Below the pieces are notes generated by a model. The model saw nothing but the letters and a program-made list of their open reading frames with translations. It ran no database searches and had not been told where the DNA came from. From positions 1-64,000 of the forward strand of contig NZ_LLXZ01000087.1 in assembly GCF_001440395.1 (NCBI RefSeq): DNA of 64,000 nucleotides, in the 5' to 3' direction. The translations under genes were made by a program, and so were the position numbers. Of the stretch, positions 36,028 through 44,859 are shown piece by piece. Origin of the DNA: Bradyrhizobium jicamae. GTDB taxonomy: Bacteria; Pseudomonadota; Alphaproteobacteria; Rhizobiales; Xanthobacteraceae. The first letter of the stretch is position 1. Each line of letters starts with the position of its first letter.

Positions 36028-36112
36028 TAGCCCGGATGGAGCGAAGCGAAATCCGGGAAAGATGCCGCATCCGACGACTTGCCCCGGATTTCGCTTCGCT
36101 CCATCCGGGCTA
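36028..36112. repeat. Intergenic palindrome, family A copy 2
   Basis: The same element as at 831-916: TAGCCCGGATGGAGCGAAGC on the left and its complement on the right, around a different centre. It lies 8 bases after the kinase stop and ends 15 bases before the end of the converging DUF3617 gene, so it may serve as a shared hairpin terminator. Confidence 0.9.
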
Positions 36113-36127
36113 CGACGCTAAGACACC

Positions 36128-36661
36128 TCACTTCTTCGGAATCAGCGCCTTCATCTTTTCCATGTCCTTGACGTTCATCTTCATGCCGCCGGGCATGATG
36201 ATGTCGCCAGGCTTTTGATCGGCCTTGCAGGCGCCGACCCATTTGGCCTCGATCGTGCTGTTGCTGTCGCGCGCGGCGCCGGCCAGGCCCCCCTCGCTCT
36301 GCGAGCTCGTTTTCACGGTGTAGGCGGAATTGAAGTCGCCGGTGATTTCGGCGCGTGACTTGACCGTGATGCCGCTAATACCGCAGACGGAATCGGTGAC
36401 ATAGCCGGTCGCCGTCTTCTGGATATCCTGCTTGGAGCAGATCTCCTTGGCCATCGGCGCCATGGCCGTGCTCATGTCCTTGTCCGTGGTCGCGTCGGTG
36501 CACTGCTGCATCGTCATCTCGGGTACCGACCCGCCGCTCAGCACCTTCATCTCCCAGAGTCCGGCCTTGCGCATCGGCAATTCCACGGCGACGGCGCCGC
36601 TTGCCGGCAACAGGGCAAGCAAACCGGCAACCGAACAGGACACAAGAAGCAGTCGTCTCAT
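36128..36661 (-). CDS. Exported DUF3617 family protein
   Basis: A 177-residue protein with a signal peptide (LLLVSCSVAGLLALLPASGA, cut near residue 25). The DUF3617 pattern is present: PMRKAGLWEMKVLSGG, then a cysteine in MTMQQCTDATTDKDM, a second in EICSKQDIQK and a third in DSVCGISGITV, and the C-terminal GACKADQKPGDIIMPGGM. Members are periplasmic and of unknown function. It is a single gene, converging on the histidine kinase gene. Confidence 0.87.
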   Translation of the reverse strand: MRRLLLVSCSVAGLLALLPASGAVAVELPMRKAGLWEMKVLSGGSVPEMTMQQCTDATTDKDMSTAMAPMAKEICSKQDIQKTATGYVTDSVCGISGITVKSRAEITGDFNSAYTVKTSSQSEGGLAGAARDSNSTIEAKWVGACKADQKPGDIIMPGGMKMNVKDMEKMKALIPKK

Positions 36662-36765
36662 GCGTGAGCTCCCCTGAATTCTTCAACGCTATCGTGCGCG
36701 CGCGAAGTGACACACGCTTTGCGTGGCGAAAACATGTCCAGCCGGGGAAAGCTTGGAGGCCGCGC

Positions 36766-37086
36766 TCAGTAAAGCGTGCGTAGCGGCCGCTCGGCGGCGC
36801 CATAGGGCACCCAGCGGCAGGCAAACGAGACATACCCGCCGTAATTAGGCTGCACGCCGAGGAATTTCACCACCTTGCCGTAGCGGGCGCAGTGATCGAC
36901 GGCGAGCTGGCGGGCATCGGCCTGCCTCGCGAGCGGATAGGCGATGATGCCGCCGGTGTCATTGCCCTTGAACGGCGGCACCGTGTCGATGTCGAACCAC
37001 TGCGCCTGCGCCGGCGCCCCCGCCAGCATCCCGCCCAAAACTACCAAGGACATGGCAATCAGGCTCGCGGCCAGAATTCTTCGCAT
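36766..37086 (-). CDS. Small exported protein, unknown
   Basis: A protein of 106 residues with a signal peptide (MRRILAASLIAMSLVVLGGM, cut after APAQA) and a mature part with two cysteines (VDHCARYGKV and VSFACRWVPYG). The start is uncertain: the ATG giving MRRILAAS has a GGAG site 6 bases away; another ATG 4 codons upstream (MESAMRR) also has a GAGGG site. No family was recognised; it is likely periplasmic. Confidence 0.72.
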   Translation of the reverse strand: MRRILAASLIAMSLVVLGGMLAGAPAQAQWFDIDTVPPFKGNDTGGIIAYPLARQADARQLAVDHCARYGKVVKFLGVQPNYGGYVSFACRWVPYGAAERPLRTLY

Positions 37087-37252
37087 CGCAGACTCCATTT
37101 CGCTCGACCCTCACCATAGTGTGCGCCGATGGCCATGAAAAGAATGGTTGCAGCACGGGGCGGAGTTGGTCGTCAGGTGTTGCCGCGCTGCACTTGACCT
37201 TGTCGGGGCTTCGCGGCACCGTCCCCTGCGTTGGTTTACCGGCGGATTCCCC

Positions 37253-37714
37253 ATGCGCAACCTGTTCACATCCTTGAGAGCCCTCGGCCCGACGGCTGCG
37301 GCGCTCGCCCTGCTGGTCTCCAGTCACGCCGCCCAGGCCGCCAATCCGTTGGAGCTGAATTTCGGCCTGTTCGGCCCGAAATATGACGGCCGAGTCGCCG
37401 AATGCGAGCGGGCACTGTCGACTATCGCCTCGCAATTCCAGGAGAAGGAAGGCAAGTTCTGGAATTCGGCGCTCGTGATCACCGGCTTTGGCCGGATCCA
37501 TGAGACCGCGTTTCGACCTTGGCAGTCCGACAACATTCCGCGCCGCTACTGCAGCGCCGACGTGATGCTGAGCGACGGCAAGATGCGCAGCGTGCATTAC
37601 TCGATCATCGAGGATGGCGGCTTTGCCGGCTTCGGCCAGGGTGTCGAATGGTGCGTAACCGGGCTTGACCGCAACTGGGCCTATAGCCCGGCCTGCAGGG
37701 CTGCTCGGCCCTGA
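37253..37714 (+). CDS. Exported protein, unknown
   Basis: A 153-residue protein with a signal peptide ending AAQA (LRALGPTAAALALLVSSHAA then QAANPLELN). The mature part has cysteines in VAECERALS, RRYCSADVML, VEWCVTGLD and SPACRAA that could form two disulfides, plus a central strand-rich stretch (KFWNSALVITGFGRIHETAF). Proteins like this are widespread in rhizobia without known function. A GC-rich hairpin follows after 30 bases. Confidence 0.75.
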   Translation: MRNLFTSLRALGPTAAALALLVSSHAAQAANPLELNFGLFGPKYDGRVAECERALSTIASQFQEKEGKFWNSALVITGFGRIHETAFRPWQSDNIPRRYCSADVMLSDGKMRSVHYSIIEDGGFAGFGQGVEWCVTGLDRNWAYSPACRAARP

Positions 37715-37745
37715 TCTCAGGTTTTTGGCCGGTTGGGCCGATCGG

Positions 37746-37766
37746 AGCGCGCCGAATTTGCGCGCT
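37746..37766 (+). terminator. Hairpin after the exported-protein gene
   Basis: AGCGCGC and GCGCGCT pair around the loop CGAATTT, followed by TCTCGAATTTTG, an interrupted T-run. This fits a moderate intrinsic terminator on the plus strand before the RNase T2 gene. Confidence 0.45.
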
Positions 37767-37781
37767 TCTCGAATTTTGTTC

Positions 37782-37809
37782 TTGAAATGTTCCGGTTCCC
37801 TGCTAGGCT
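37782..37809 (+). promoter_or_regulatory. Possible promoter of the RNase T2 gene
   Basis: TTGAAA and TAGGCT are separated by 16 bases, close to a housekeeping -35/-10 pair, and lie 27 bases before the gene start. The match is moderate and would need a mapped transcript start. Confidence 0.3.
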
Positions 37810-37836
37810 AGCGGTAGTCCAGTAAAGGGGCGTTCG

Positions 37837-38514
37837 ATGCACCGGTTTGTTATTTCGCGACTTCTGATTTCGCTGACGCTTGTTGCCGTCTCCGCCGGGC
37901 TGGCGTTCGCCCAGGACCGCCGGCAGAACGCCCCGGGCGAGTTCGATTTTTATGTCCTCGCGCTGTCATGGTCGCCCTCGTTCTGCGAGGCGGCGGCCGA
38001 GCGTGGCAATAGCGGACGCTCACAGGTCCAGTGCAGCCGCCCCTATTCGTTCGTCGTTCACGGCCTGTGGCCGCAATATGAGCGCGGCTTTCCCGAATAT
38101 TGCCAGCGGCCCTCGCCGCGGCTCGACCGCAACATCATGACCTCGATGCTTGACCTGATGCCGGCCCCCGGCCTGATCTTCAACGAGTGGGACAAGCATG
38201 GCACTTGCTCCGGCCTCGGCGCCCGCGCCTATTTCGAGAGCGTCCGCAAGGCACGCGCAGCGGTGAAAATCCCGGAGGAATTCCTCGAATTGTCCGAGCA
38301 GAAGATCCTCGCCCCCGGAGATCTCGAGGCCGCCTTCATCAAGATCAACCCGGGCCTTAGCAGCTCAGCGATTTCGGTAATCTGCTCGAGCCGCCGCCTG
38401 AGCGAGGTTAGGATCTGTCTGAGCAAGGACATGCAATTCCGCGCCTGCGAGGAAATCGACCGTCGCACATGCCGACGTGACGAGGTGGTGATGCCGCCGG
38501 TGCGGGGCGGTTGA
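37837..38514 (+). CDS. Ribonuclease T2 family protein, exported
   Basis: A secreted acid-type ribonuclease of 225 residues that would cleave single-stranded RNA through a 2',3'-cyclic intermediate, probably in the periplasm. The signal peptide ends near AFAQ (residue 26). Both active-site blocks are intact: CAS1 as FVVHGLWPQY with His75, and CAS2 as NEWDKHGTCSG with Glu117, Lys120 and His121. Conserved cysteines in SFCEA, YCQRP and GTCSG would form disulfides. Ends with RRDEVVMPPVRGG. The likely role is scavenging of RNA outside the cytoplasm. Confidence 0.93.
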   Translation: MHRFVISRLLISLTLVAVSAGLAFAQDRRQNAPGEFDFYVLALSWSPSFCEAAAERGNSGRSQVQCSRPYSFVVHGLWPQYERGFPEYCQRPSPRLDRNIMTSMLDLMPAPGLIFNEWDKHGTCSGLGARAYFESVRKARAAVKIPEEFLELSEQKILAPGDLEAAFIKINPGLSSSAISVICSSRRLSEVRICLSKDMQFRACEEIDRRTCRRDEVVMPPVRGG

Positions 38515-38525
38515 ATTCCGCTTCC

Positions 38526-38639
38526 GTCATGCCTGCCCAGCCATAGCAATCCGCTTTGCGCAGACTGGCTACACCTGTCTGCGTCCCGGTCATCCACGGC
38601 TTTTATCGTCGTCTGCAAGGCGCGTGGATGGCCGGGCCC
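38526..38639. repeat. Worn intergenic palindrome, family C-like
   Basis: The region keeps GTCAT at its left end, then ATCCACG paired with CGTGGAT and a GGCCGGGCCC end, as in the copy at 50623-50774, but other parts no longer pair. It looks like a decayed repeat between the RNase T2 gene and a coding remnant. Confidence 0.5.
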
Positions 38640-38660
38640 TTTTCTCCGCCAAAGCTGCGT

Positions 38661-38894
38661 CAGGCCCGAATATCCAAGCTGGCGTGATCGCCGAAGCTCA
38701 GTCGCGCCGATCCATTACTACCGTGATCGAAAACGAGCGAATCGTTCGAGCCCTTGAAGTTTACAGCGGTCCTGCCGAGCTGCTGGGTGACGATAACATC
38801 ATCCAGCGAATAACCACTGATCGCGAAATCAACGCCGTCGCCGGGATTGAAATGACCGATTAAAAGTTTACGCCCGTGGCGACTCCGGCAATCT
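38661..38894 (-). pseudogene. Orphan coding remnant, no start codon
   Basis: The minus strand holds a 77-codon open frame that ends in TGA and has no ATG, GTG or TTG near its beginning. Its translation looks like real protein: HFNPGDGVDFAISGYSLDD, then VIVTQQLGRTAVNFKGSNDS, then LVFDHGSNGSARLSFGDHAS and LDIRA at the end. The glycine-aspartate-rich strand pattern recalls the C-terminal end of large repeat-rich exported or RTX-like proteins. I read it as the tail of a lost gene, left beside a worn repeat. A plus-strand frame over the same bases looks like a shadow. Confidence 0.45.
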
Positions 38895-38983
38895 CACCAA
38901 TTCAATGGAGATGTCATCCTGCCGCTCGCAGCCTTGACAACGTGGGTTACTTTCCTCGCCCCAATGTCGTAACCCCTCTCCTC

Positions 38984-39844
38984 ATGAACTACCGACACGC
39001 CTTTCACGCCGGCGGCTTTGCCGATGTCATCAAGCACATCGTGCTGGTGCGCATGCTGACCTATCTGCAGGAAAAGCAGGCGCCGTTTCGCGTCATCGAC
39101 ACCCATGCCGGCGCCGGGCGCTACGATCTCACCGGTGAGGAAGCGCGCCGCGGCGGTGAATGGCTGACCGGTATTGCGCGGGTGATGCAGGCGCGGTTTT
39201 CGGAAACCGCGCTGCCGCTGGTGACGCCCTACCTCGATATCGTCAGGGCATTCAACGCGCCGGGCACGCTCGAGGCCTACCCGGGATCGCCCCTGATCGC
39301 CCGCGCGCTGCTGCGACCGCAGGACCGTTTGACAGCCTGCGAACTCGAGTCCGGCGCACGCAAGCAACTGATCGATGCGTTGCGCCGCGACAGCCAGGCT
39401 CGGGTGGTCGATCTCGACGGCTGGACGGCGCTACCGGCGTTCGTGCCGCCCAACGAGCGGCGCGGTCTGGTGCTGATCGATCCCGCGTTCGAGCAAAAGG
39501 ACGAGTTCGAAAGGCTGGGCAGCGCATTCGCCGAGGCCTATGCCAAATGGCCGACCGGCAGCTATCTGATCTGGTATCCGGTTAAGAGCCGTCGCGCCAC
39601 CGATACGCTGGCGCGGCTGGTCGCAGGCGCTGCCGCTGCCAGCAAGCCAGCCGGGAAATGTCTCCGGCTCGAATTCAGTGTCGCTCCACAGGAGGCTGGT
39701 GGCCCCCTCACTTCGACCGGGCTTTTGATCGTCAATCCGCCGTGGACGCTTGCGGGTGAATTGAAGACAGTTCTACCCGAACTCGAAAAACCGCTCGGCC
39801 AGGGCGGTGCCGGCCGGTTCAGGCTGGAGACGCCCAAGCCTTAA
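38984..39844 (+). CDS. rlmJ: 23S rRNA (adenine2030-N6)-methyltransferase
   Basis: RlmJ methylates A2030 of 23S rRNA. The 286-residue length is normal and the N-terminus MNYRHAFHAGGFADVIKHIV is characteristic and fixes the start. Also seen: FRVIDTHAGAGRYDLTGEEA (SAM-binding region), AYPGSPLIARALLRPQDRL, and the catalytic motif LVLIDPAFEQKDEF, where the family usually has DPPFE. A GCGAACTCGAG-like ribosome site is not evident; the start is chosen by similarity. It stands alone, before a cold-shock gene. Confidence 0.94.
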   Translation: MNYRHAFHAGGFADVIKHIVLVRMLTYLQEKQAPFRVIDTHAGAGRYDLTGEEARRGGEWLTGIARVMQARFSETALPLVTPYLDIVRAFNAPGTLEAYPGSPLIARALLRPQDRLTACELESGARKQLIDALRRDSQARVVDLDGWTALPAFVPPNERRGLVLIDPAFEQKDEFERLGSAFAEAYAKWPTGSYLIWYPVKSRRATDTLARLVAGAAAASKPAGKCLRLEFSVAPQEAGGPLTSTGLLIVNPPWTLAGELKTVLPELEKPLGQGGAGRFRLETPKP

Positions 39845-40119
39845 GAGTTACGCCTAAAGCGCCCGGCTTCGCGCGAAAAGTGCGAATGGACCGTAGGCAA
39901 TTTACGCGAAACCGTATTATGCTCAAGCCGTTGGGACTGGCTTTACGTTCCGCTTCCGCGAATGGTTGCGGCGGAGTGATCAAGGCCGAATAAATCCAGG
40001 CCGATCGGTGGCATTGATCCCGATCAACCTAGGTGGCCAAGCTTCCGGCAGTGAATGTCCGGTCGGCCGATACGCGAGGTACGCGTAGGGGCAGAGCAAT
40101 ACGGGGGAGGAGTTTCCCG

Positions 40120-40335
40120 ATGGCCATGACTGGAACAGTCAAGTTCTTCAACGGAGAACGCGGCTACGGCTTCATCAAGCCCGATGACGGTGGTCGCGAT
40201 GTGTTCGTTCACATCACCGCCGTCGAACGGGCCGGATTGAAGGATTTGACTGAAGGGCAGCGCATTACGTTCGAGGTTGAACCGGACAAGAAGGGCAAAG
40301 GCCCTAAGGCGGTCAACCTGGTTATTTCATCGTGA
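40120..40335 (+). CDS. Cold-shock domain protein (CspA family)
   Basis: A 71-residue single cold-shock domain that binds single-stranded RNA and DNA. RNP1 is RGYGFIKPD and RNP2 is VFVHITAVERAG; the opening TGTVKFFNGERG is standard. A GGGGGAGGAG ribosome site precedes the ATG. The 275-base region upstream has no gene and may contain a long 5' leader, as is common for cold-shock genes; no defined hairpin thermometer was recognised. The frame extends upstream but that part lacks similarity. Confidence 0.92.
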   Translation: MAMTGTVKFFNGERGYGFIKPDDGGRDVFVHITAVERAGLKDLTEGQRITFEVEPDKKGKGPKAVNLVISS

Positions 40336-40450
40336 GCTGACGCTCGCGCGGAACGCGGACTGAATTCCTGCTGCAAAGACTACGCTGGGCGCGGCACCGC
40401 TGCCCAGAGCGTCGGGACTCGTGACGCAACATGCGAGCCAACATGAAGGC

Positions 40451-40484
40451 AAAAAAATCCCGGCGACTTGCTGCCGCCGGGAGA
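40451..40484 (-). terminator. Rho-independent terminator of the outer-membrane barrel gene
   Basis: On the minus strand a GC-rich stem (CTCCCGGCG pairing with CGCCGGGA) encloses a short loop and is followed by seven T residues. It lies 24 bases after the stop of the barrel gene, a textbook intrinsic terminator. Confidence 0.85.
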
Positions 40485-40507
40485 TGGTAGCCATCAGTTT
40501 CTTGTTT

Positions 40508-41125
40508 TCAGAAGCGATAGTTCACGCCGGCCCGTATCAAGCCGAACCGGTAGCCGTTTGACGCACCTGTAACGACGAAGTTGCTGTTGGCCAGATCGAC
40601 ATAGAGATATTCGATCTTGGCGCTCCAATTCCTGTCCAGGCCCACCTCGGCGCCGGCGCCGAGCGTCCAGCCCGCATTGGTATGGGATTCCGTCAGGCCG
40701 AACGTGGCGGCGCGCAGCTCGCCGAAGGCGAGACCGCCGGTGCCGAAGAACAGCACGTTGTTGAACGCAAAGCCGGCGCGGCCGCGAACCGTGCCGAACC
40801 AGGGATTGGAAAACTTCCACGGCGCGAAGGTCTCTTCGGCGCCGGTCGCCTGAATGTCGCCCTCGAGGCCGAATACCCACGGTCCGTTCTGCCAATTATA
40901 GCCGGCCTGGACGCCGCCCACGAAGCCGGACGGCTTGGTCGGATTGTTTGCGACCGATCCCCAGGCATAGCCGAGATTGCCGCCGAGATAGGGGCCGGCC
41001 CAGCTATAGGCGTCGAACCGCTGGTTGCCGGTATACGTGCGTCCGTAATTGAGGTCGGCCGCCCCGGCAGACAAGGTCCAGCCTGCAGCGATCAGCGCCA
41101 GCGCGCCTGACACCACCTTGCTCAT
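40508..41125 (-). CDS. Outer-membrane beta-barrel protein (Omp25/Omp31-like)
   Basis: A 205-residue outer-membrane protein of the Omp25/Omp31 (OmpA-like barrel) family of rhizobia. A signal peptide (SKVVSGALALIAAGWTLSAG) ends near AGA; the mature barrel has alternating strands with glycines (YLGGNLGYAWGSVANNP, FVGGVQAGYNWQNGPWVFGL, VRGRAGFAFNNVLFFGTGGL) and ends in the C-terminal phenylalanine NYRF needed for barrel assembly. A strong terminator follows. Members are abundant surface proteins; a defined role is not known here. Confidence 0.9.
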   Translation of the reverse strand: MSKVVSGALALIAAGWTLSAGAADLNYGRTYTGNQRFDAYSWAGPYLGGNLGYAWGSVANNPTKPSGFVGGVQAGYNWQNGPWVFGLEGDIQATGAEETFAPWKFSNPWFGTVRGRAGFAFNNVLFFGTGGLAFGELRAATFGLTESHTNAGWTLGAGAEVGLDRNWSAKIEYLYVDLANSNFVVTGASNGYRFGLIRAGVNYRF

Positions 41126-41222
41126 CACGCAACTCCACGCAACACCGCGACCCGCCGGTCGAAGAGACCGGCCTGGTTACGGAACTCCACTTTTTTCGCT
41201 AAGATTTATCGAGAGTTTTAAG

Positions 41223-41238
41223 TTAAAGGCTTGTTAAG
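41223..41238 (+). promoter_or_regulatory. CtrA-like box
   Basis: TTAA, seven bases (AGGCTTG) and TTAAG form a CtrA-type box with one mismatch in the last position. It lies between the divergent outer-membrane barrel gene and uvrC, about 100 bases from each start. Weaker evidence than the perfect box near 25.6 kb. Confidence 0.3.
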
Positions 41239-41338
41239 CCGGATTACCTGCCCGCTCATCATTCTTAAGATCGCGTTACCGTCGCCCTCCCCGGCGAACG
41301 GCTGGCGATGCTGCCCTGCAGCGCTTAATTTAGGCCCC

Positions 41339-43417
41339 ATGGATCACGATTCTACCGACCATCCGAAGCCTCCACGCAAGGCGCGGCGGGGTTCCCAGCC
41401 GGATTTACCGCCACAGGACCTGACCGTCGCCGACGTCGATCCCGCGACGTCAGCCGCCGAGGAGGACGATGAGGCACGCCTACCGGAAGCGCCCGAGGAG
41501 CCTGCCGAGGCGATTGCCGAAGGTACGCTGGCGGTCGGCCACACCGCCATCGAAAACGCGGTACGGCTGGCGCCGACCTCGCCCGGCGTCTACCGCATGC
41601 TCAATGCCTCCAGCGACGTGCTCTATGTCGGCAAGGCCAAGAACGTCCGCAAGCGGCTGTCGTCGTATGCCCGCGTCAACGCGCCCTTGCCGGCGCGCAT
41701 CCTGCGCATGATCGCAGCCACCGTGACGGTCGAGATCGTCTCCACCACGACCGAGACCGAGGCGCTGCTGCTGGAAGCCAACCTGATCAAGCAGCTGCGG
41801 CCACGCTTCAACGTGCAACTGCGCGACGACAAGTCGTTTCCCTACATATTGATCACCGGCGACCATTGGGCACCGCAGATCCTCAAGCATCGCGGTGCGC
41901 AAACAAGGCCCGGACGATATTTCGGGCCGTTCGCCTCCGCCGGCGCCGTCAACCGCACCATCACGGCGCTGCAGCGCGCGTTCCTGATCCGCTCCTGCAC
42001 CGACGGCTTTTTCGAAAGCCGCACCCGGCCCTGTCTGCTCTACCAGATCCGCCGCTGCTCGGGGCCATGCACGCGCGAGATCGATTTTCCCGGCTACAGC
42101 GAACTGGTGCGCGAGGCGAACGATTTCCTCTCCGGCCGCAGCCACGCCGTGAAGCAGCTGCTCGCCGCCGAGATGGAGAAGGCATCCGCCGAGCTCGAAT
42201 TCGAGACCGCGGCGCTGTACCGTGATCGTCTCGCCGCGCTGTCGGCGATCCAGTCGCAGCAGGGCATCAATCCGCGCACCGTGGAAGAGGCCGACGTATT
42301 CGCCATCCATCAGGAAGGCGGCTATTCCTGCGTGGAAGTATTCTTCTTCCGCACCGGACAGAACTGGGGCAATCGCGCCTATTTCCCGCGCGCGGAGAAG
42401 TCGTTCACGCCGGAGGAAGTGCTGGCCTCGTTCCTCGCGCAATTCTACGACGACAAGCCGCCGCCGAAACTCATCCTGCTGTCGCATGAGATCGACGAAT
42501 GCCAGTTGCTTGCCGATGCGCTTTGCGTGAAGGCCGGCTACAAGGTCGAGGTCTCGGTGCCGAAGCGCGGCGAGAAAAAGGAACTGGTCACGCATGCGCT
42601 GACCAATGCGCGCGAGGCGCTTGGCCGCAAGCTCGCCGATACGGCGACGCAGAGCCGCCTCCTGGAATCGATAGCGGCCACGCTCGGACTGCCGCAGGTG
42701 CCCAAACGCATCGAGGTCTACGACAACAGCCACATCCAGGGCACCAACGCCGTCGGCGCGATGATCGTGGCGGGACCGGATGGCTTCATCAAGAATCAGT
42801 ACCGCAGGTTCAACATCAAGTCCGAGGGACTGACGCCCGGCGACGACTACGCGATGATGCGCGAGGTGCTGGAGCGGCGCTTCAAGCGGCTGTTGAAACC
42901 GCCGGAGGGCGACGCGGCCCAAGGAAAAACTGGAGCGAAAGCCGACGACGATTCGTTCCCGCAATGGCCCGACCTCGTCATCATCGACGGCGGCCGCGGC
43001 CAGCTCAACGCGGTCAGGGAGATTTTTGGCGGTCTGGGACTGACCCAGGTCTCACTGATGGCGGTGGCGAAAGGCCCCGACCGCGATGCCGGGCGGGAGA
43101 CCCTGTTCATGCCCGACCGCGAGGCCATTAAGCTAGAACCGCGCGATCCCGTGCTGTATTTCATCCAGCGGCTTCGCGACGAGGCGCATCGTTTCGTGAT
43201 CGGCTCGCACCGTAAACTGCGGAAAAAGGACATCAGGGAAGCCGGTTTGCAGGAAATCCCGGGCATCGGCCCGTCACGCAAACGTGCCTTGCTGCATCAC
43301 TTCGGAACGCTGAAGGAAATCGAGCGCGCCTCGATTGCGGACCTCGGCAAGGTTCCGGGCGTTAGCGCCGAAAGCGCCCGCAAGATCTTCGAGTTTTTCC
43401 ATGCACAGGCGGGTTAA
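41339..43417 (+). CDS. uvrC: Excinuclease ABC subunit C
   Basis: UvrC makes both incisions in nucleotide excision repair. The 692-residue protein has the N-terminal GIY-YIG nuclease ([20 protein letters not shown], about 80-98), the UVR helix pair near 280 ([20 protein letters not shown]), the RNase H-like C-terminal nuclease ([20 protein letters not shown] and [14 protein letters not shown]) and tandem helix-hairpin-helix motifs ([18 protein letters not shown], then [16 protein letters not shown]). An unusual 75-residue acidic, proline-rich stretch precedes the nuclease domain. I start at [12 protein letters not shown]. Confidence 0.96.
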   Translation: MDHDSTDHPKPPRKARRGSQPDLPPQDLTVADVDPATSAAEEDDEARLPEAPEEPAEAIAEGTLAVGHTAIENAVRLAPTSPGVYRMLNASSDVLYVGKAKNVRKRLSSYARVNAPLPARILRMIAATVTVEIVSTTTETEALLLEANLIKQLRPRFNVQLRDDKSFPYILITGDHWAPQILKHRGAQTRPGRYFGPFASAGAVNRTITALQRAFLIRSCTDGFFESRTRPCLLYQIRRCSGPCTREIDFPGYSELVREANDFLSGRSHAVKQLLAAEMEKASAELEFETAALYRDRLAALSAIQSQQGINPRTVEEADVFAIHQEGGYSCVEVFFFRTGQNWGNRAYFPRAEKSFTPEEVLASFLAQFYDDKPPPKLILLSHEIDECQLLADALCVKAGYKVEVSVPKRGEKKELVTHALTNAREALGRKLADTATQSRLLESIAATLGLPQVPKRIEVYDNSHIQGTNAVGAMIVAGPDGFIKNQYRRFNIKSEGLTPGDDYAMMREVLERRFKRLLKPPEGDAAQGKTGAKADDDSFPQWPDLVIIDGGRGQLNAVREIFGGLGLTQVSLMAVAKGPDRDAGRETLFMPDREAIKLEPRDPVLYFIQRLRDEAHRFVIGSHRKLRKKDIREAGLQEIPGIGPSRKRALLHHFGTLKEIERASIADLGKVPGVSAESARKIFEFFHAQAG

Positions 43418-43519
43418 GGGGACTTCCAGTTGTAAGGCATGTCATTTAGGCGTCGCCTGCGACAGATGATCTAGACCCGCACGGTTGACCTTCACGTTCC
43501 AGCGGTATTGGTAAGACGG

Positions 43520-44134
43520 ATGAACATCGCAACAGCCAAAGGGCAGACCAAGACCCTGTCCCTGCCGAATATCCTGACCTACGCCCGTATTGCCGCCATT
43601 CCGGTGGTGGTCGGCTGCGTTTTCGCCCAGTCCATCCTGGACGGCCCTCTGTGGCTGCGCTGGGTGGCCTTGGCCGTCTTCATTGCCGCTGCGGTGACGG
43701 ACTACCTCGATGGCTACTATGCGCGAATCTGGGACCAGCAATCCGCTTTCGGCCGGATGCTCGACCCGATCGCCGACAAGCTGCTGGTGGCATCCTGCCT
43801 CCTGATGCTGGCAGCCGACAGCAGCATCCATGGCTGGACGCTTTGGGCCGCCATCGTGATCCTGTGCCGCGAGATCCTGGTCTCGGGCTTGCGGGAATAC
43901 CTCGCGGCGTTGCGGGTCAGCGTGCCCGTGACCAAGCTGGCGAAATGGAAGACCACGATCCAGCTCGTCGCGATCGGCTTCCTGATTGCCGGTGAGGCCG
44001 GCGAGCAGATCCTGCCCCAGACCACCCTGATCGGCATCGTCCTGCTGTGGATGTCGGCGATCTTCACCATCTACACCGGCTGGGACTATTTCCGCGCCGG
44101 CATCCATCACCTCATCAAGGAGGATGAGGGATGA
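43520..44134 (+). CDS. pgsA: CDP-diacylglycerol-glycerol-3-phosphate 3-phosphatidyltransferase
   Basis: PgsA makes phosphatidylglycerol phosphate, the precursor of phosphatidylglycerol and cardiolipin, in the inner membrane. The 204-residue protein has the CDP-alcohol phosphotransferase signature DYLDGYYAR...G...DPIAD with aspartates at 61, 64, 82 and 86. Several membrane helices surround it (ILTYARIAAIPVVVGCVF, WVALAVFIAAAV). Its stop overlaps the ATG of moaD by four bases, an arrangement common in alphaproteobacteria. The phosphatidylglycerol it makes is also the donor for Lgt. Confidence 0.95.
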   Translation: MNIATAKGQTKTLSLPNILTYARIAAIPVVVGCVFAQSILDGPLWLRWVALAVFIAAAVTDYLDGYYARIWDQQSAFGRMLDPIADKLLVASCLLMLAADSSIHGWTLWAAIVILCREILVSGLREYLAALRVSVPVTKLAKWKTTIQLVAIGFLIAGEAGEQILPQTTLIGIVLLWMSAIFTIYTGWDYFRAGIHHLIKEDEG

Positions 44135-44382
44135 GGGTCAAATACTTCGCCTGGGTGCGCGAGCGGATCGGCGTCGCCGAGGAAAACGTCGAGCCGCCGG
44201 CCGAGGTACGCACGGTGAGCGATCTGATCGGCTGGCTTTCCAGCCGCGGCGAGACTTACGCCTATGCCTTCGAAAAGCCGAAGGTGATCCGCGCCGCGAT
44301 CGACCACGCCCATGTCAAGCCGGACGCCGCGATATCAGGCGCGCGCGAGATTGCATTTTTCCCGCCGATGACCGGCGGTTGA
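44131..44382 (+). CDS. moaD: Molybdopterin synthase small subunit
   Basis: MoaD carries the sulfur, as a C-terminal thiocarboxylate, that is added to precursor Z to make molybdopterin. The 83-residue ubiquitin-like protein begins VKYFAWVRERIGVAEENVEP and ends in the required Gly-Gly (FFPPMTGG). It overlaps pgsA by four bases and is 9 bases from moaE. The cofactor it helps make would be used by the CO dehydrogenase encoded near 12-16 kb. Confidence 0.95.
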   Translation: MRVKYFAWVRERIGVAEENVEPPAEVRTVSDLIGWLSSRGETYAYAFEKPKVIRAAIDHAHVKPDAAISGAREIAFFPPMTGG

Positions 44383-44391
44383 CCTTTACCC

Positions 44392-44859
44392 ATGTCCGTC
44401 ACCGCGACCATTCGTATCCAGGAAGCCGATTTCGACGCTGCGCAGGAGATCGCGGCGCTCACCAAGGGTCGCACCGATATCGGCGCTGTCGTCACCTTCA
44501 GCGGCATCTGTCGCGGCAGCGAGAACGGCGAACCGATCGCGGCGCTGACGCTCGAGCATTATCCCGGCATGGCGGAAGCCGAGATCGGCCGCCACGCCGA
44601 TGAAGCGCTGTCGCGCTGGCCGTTGCAGGGCCTCACCATCATTCACCGGTTCGGCCGCATCGCGCCGGGCGAGAACATCGTGCTGGTGGTGACGGCCTCA
44701 CCGCATCGCCAGGCAGCCTTCGAAGCAGCGGAATTCCTGATGGACTACCTCAAGACCAACGCGCCGTTCTGGAAGCGCGAGGAAAGCAAAAAAGGCACGA
44801 GCTGGATCGAAGCGCGCGACCATGACGACGCTGCCGCGGCGCGCTGGACCAAATCCTGA
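44392..44859 (+). CDS. moaE: Molybdopterin synthase catalytic subunit
   Basis: A 155-residue MoaE, which joins MoaD to form molybdopterin synthase. Family parts: GAVVTFSGICRGSENGEPIAAL, LEHYPGMAEAEIGRHADEAL, HRFGRIAPGENIVLVVTAS and HRQAAFEAAEFLMDYLKT; the active-site lysine region is APFWKREESKKGTSWIEA. It follows moaD directly and overlaps prmB by one base (TGATG), so pgsA, moaD, moaE and prmB form one run. Confidence 0.96.
   Translation: MSVTATIRIQEADFDAAQEIAALTKGRTDIGAVVTFSGICRGSENGEPIAALTLEHYPGMAEAEIGRHADEALSRWPLQGLTIIHRFGRIAPGENIVLVVTASPHRQAAFEAAEFLMDYLKTNAPFWKREESKKGTSWIEARDHDDAAAARWTKS

Noticed and set aside
38624..38863. A 79-codon plus-strand frame after the RNase T2 gene
   Set aside because: It begins inside a worn palindrome and has no family pattern; the opposite strand of the same bases reads far more like protein.
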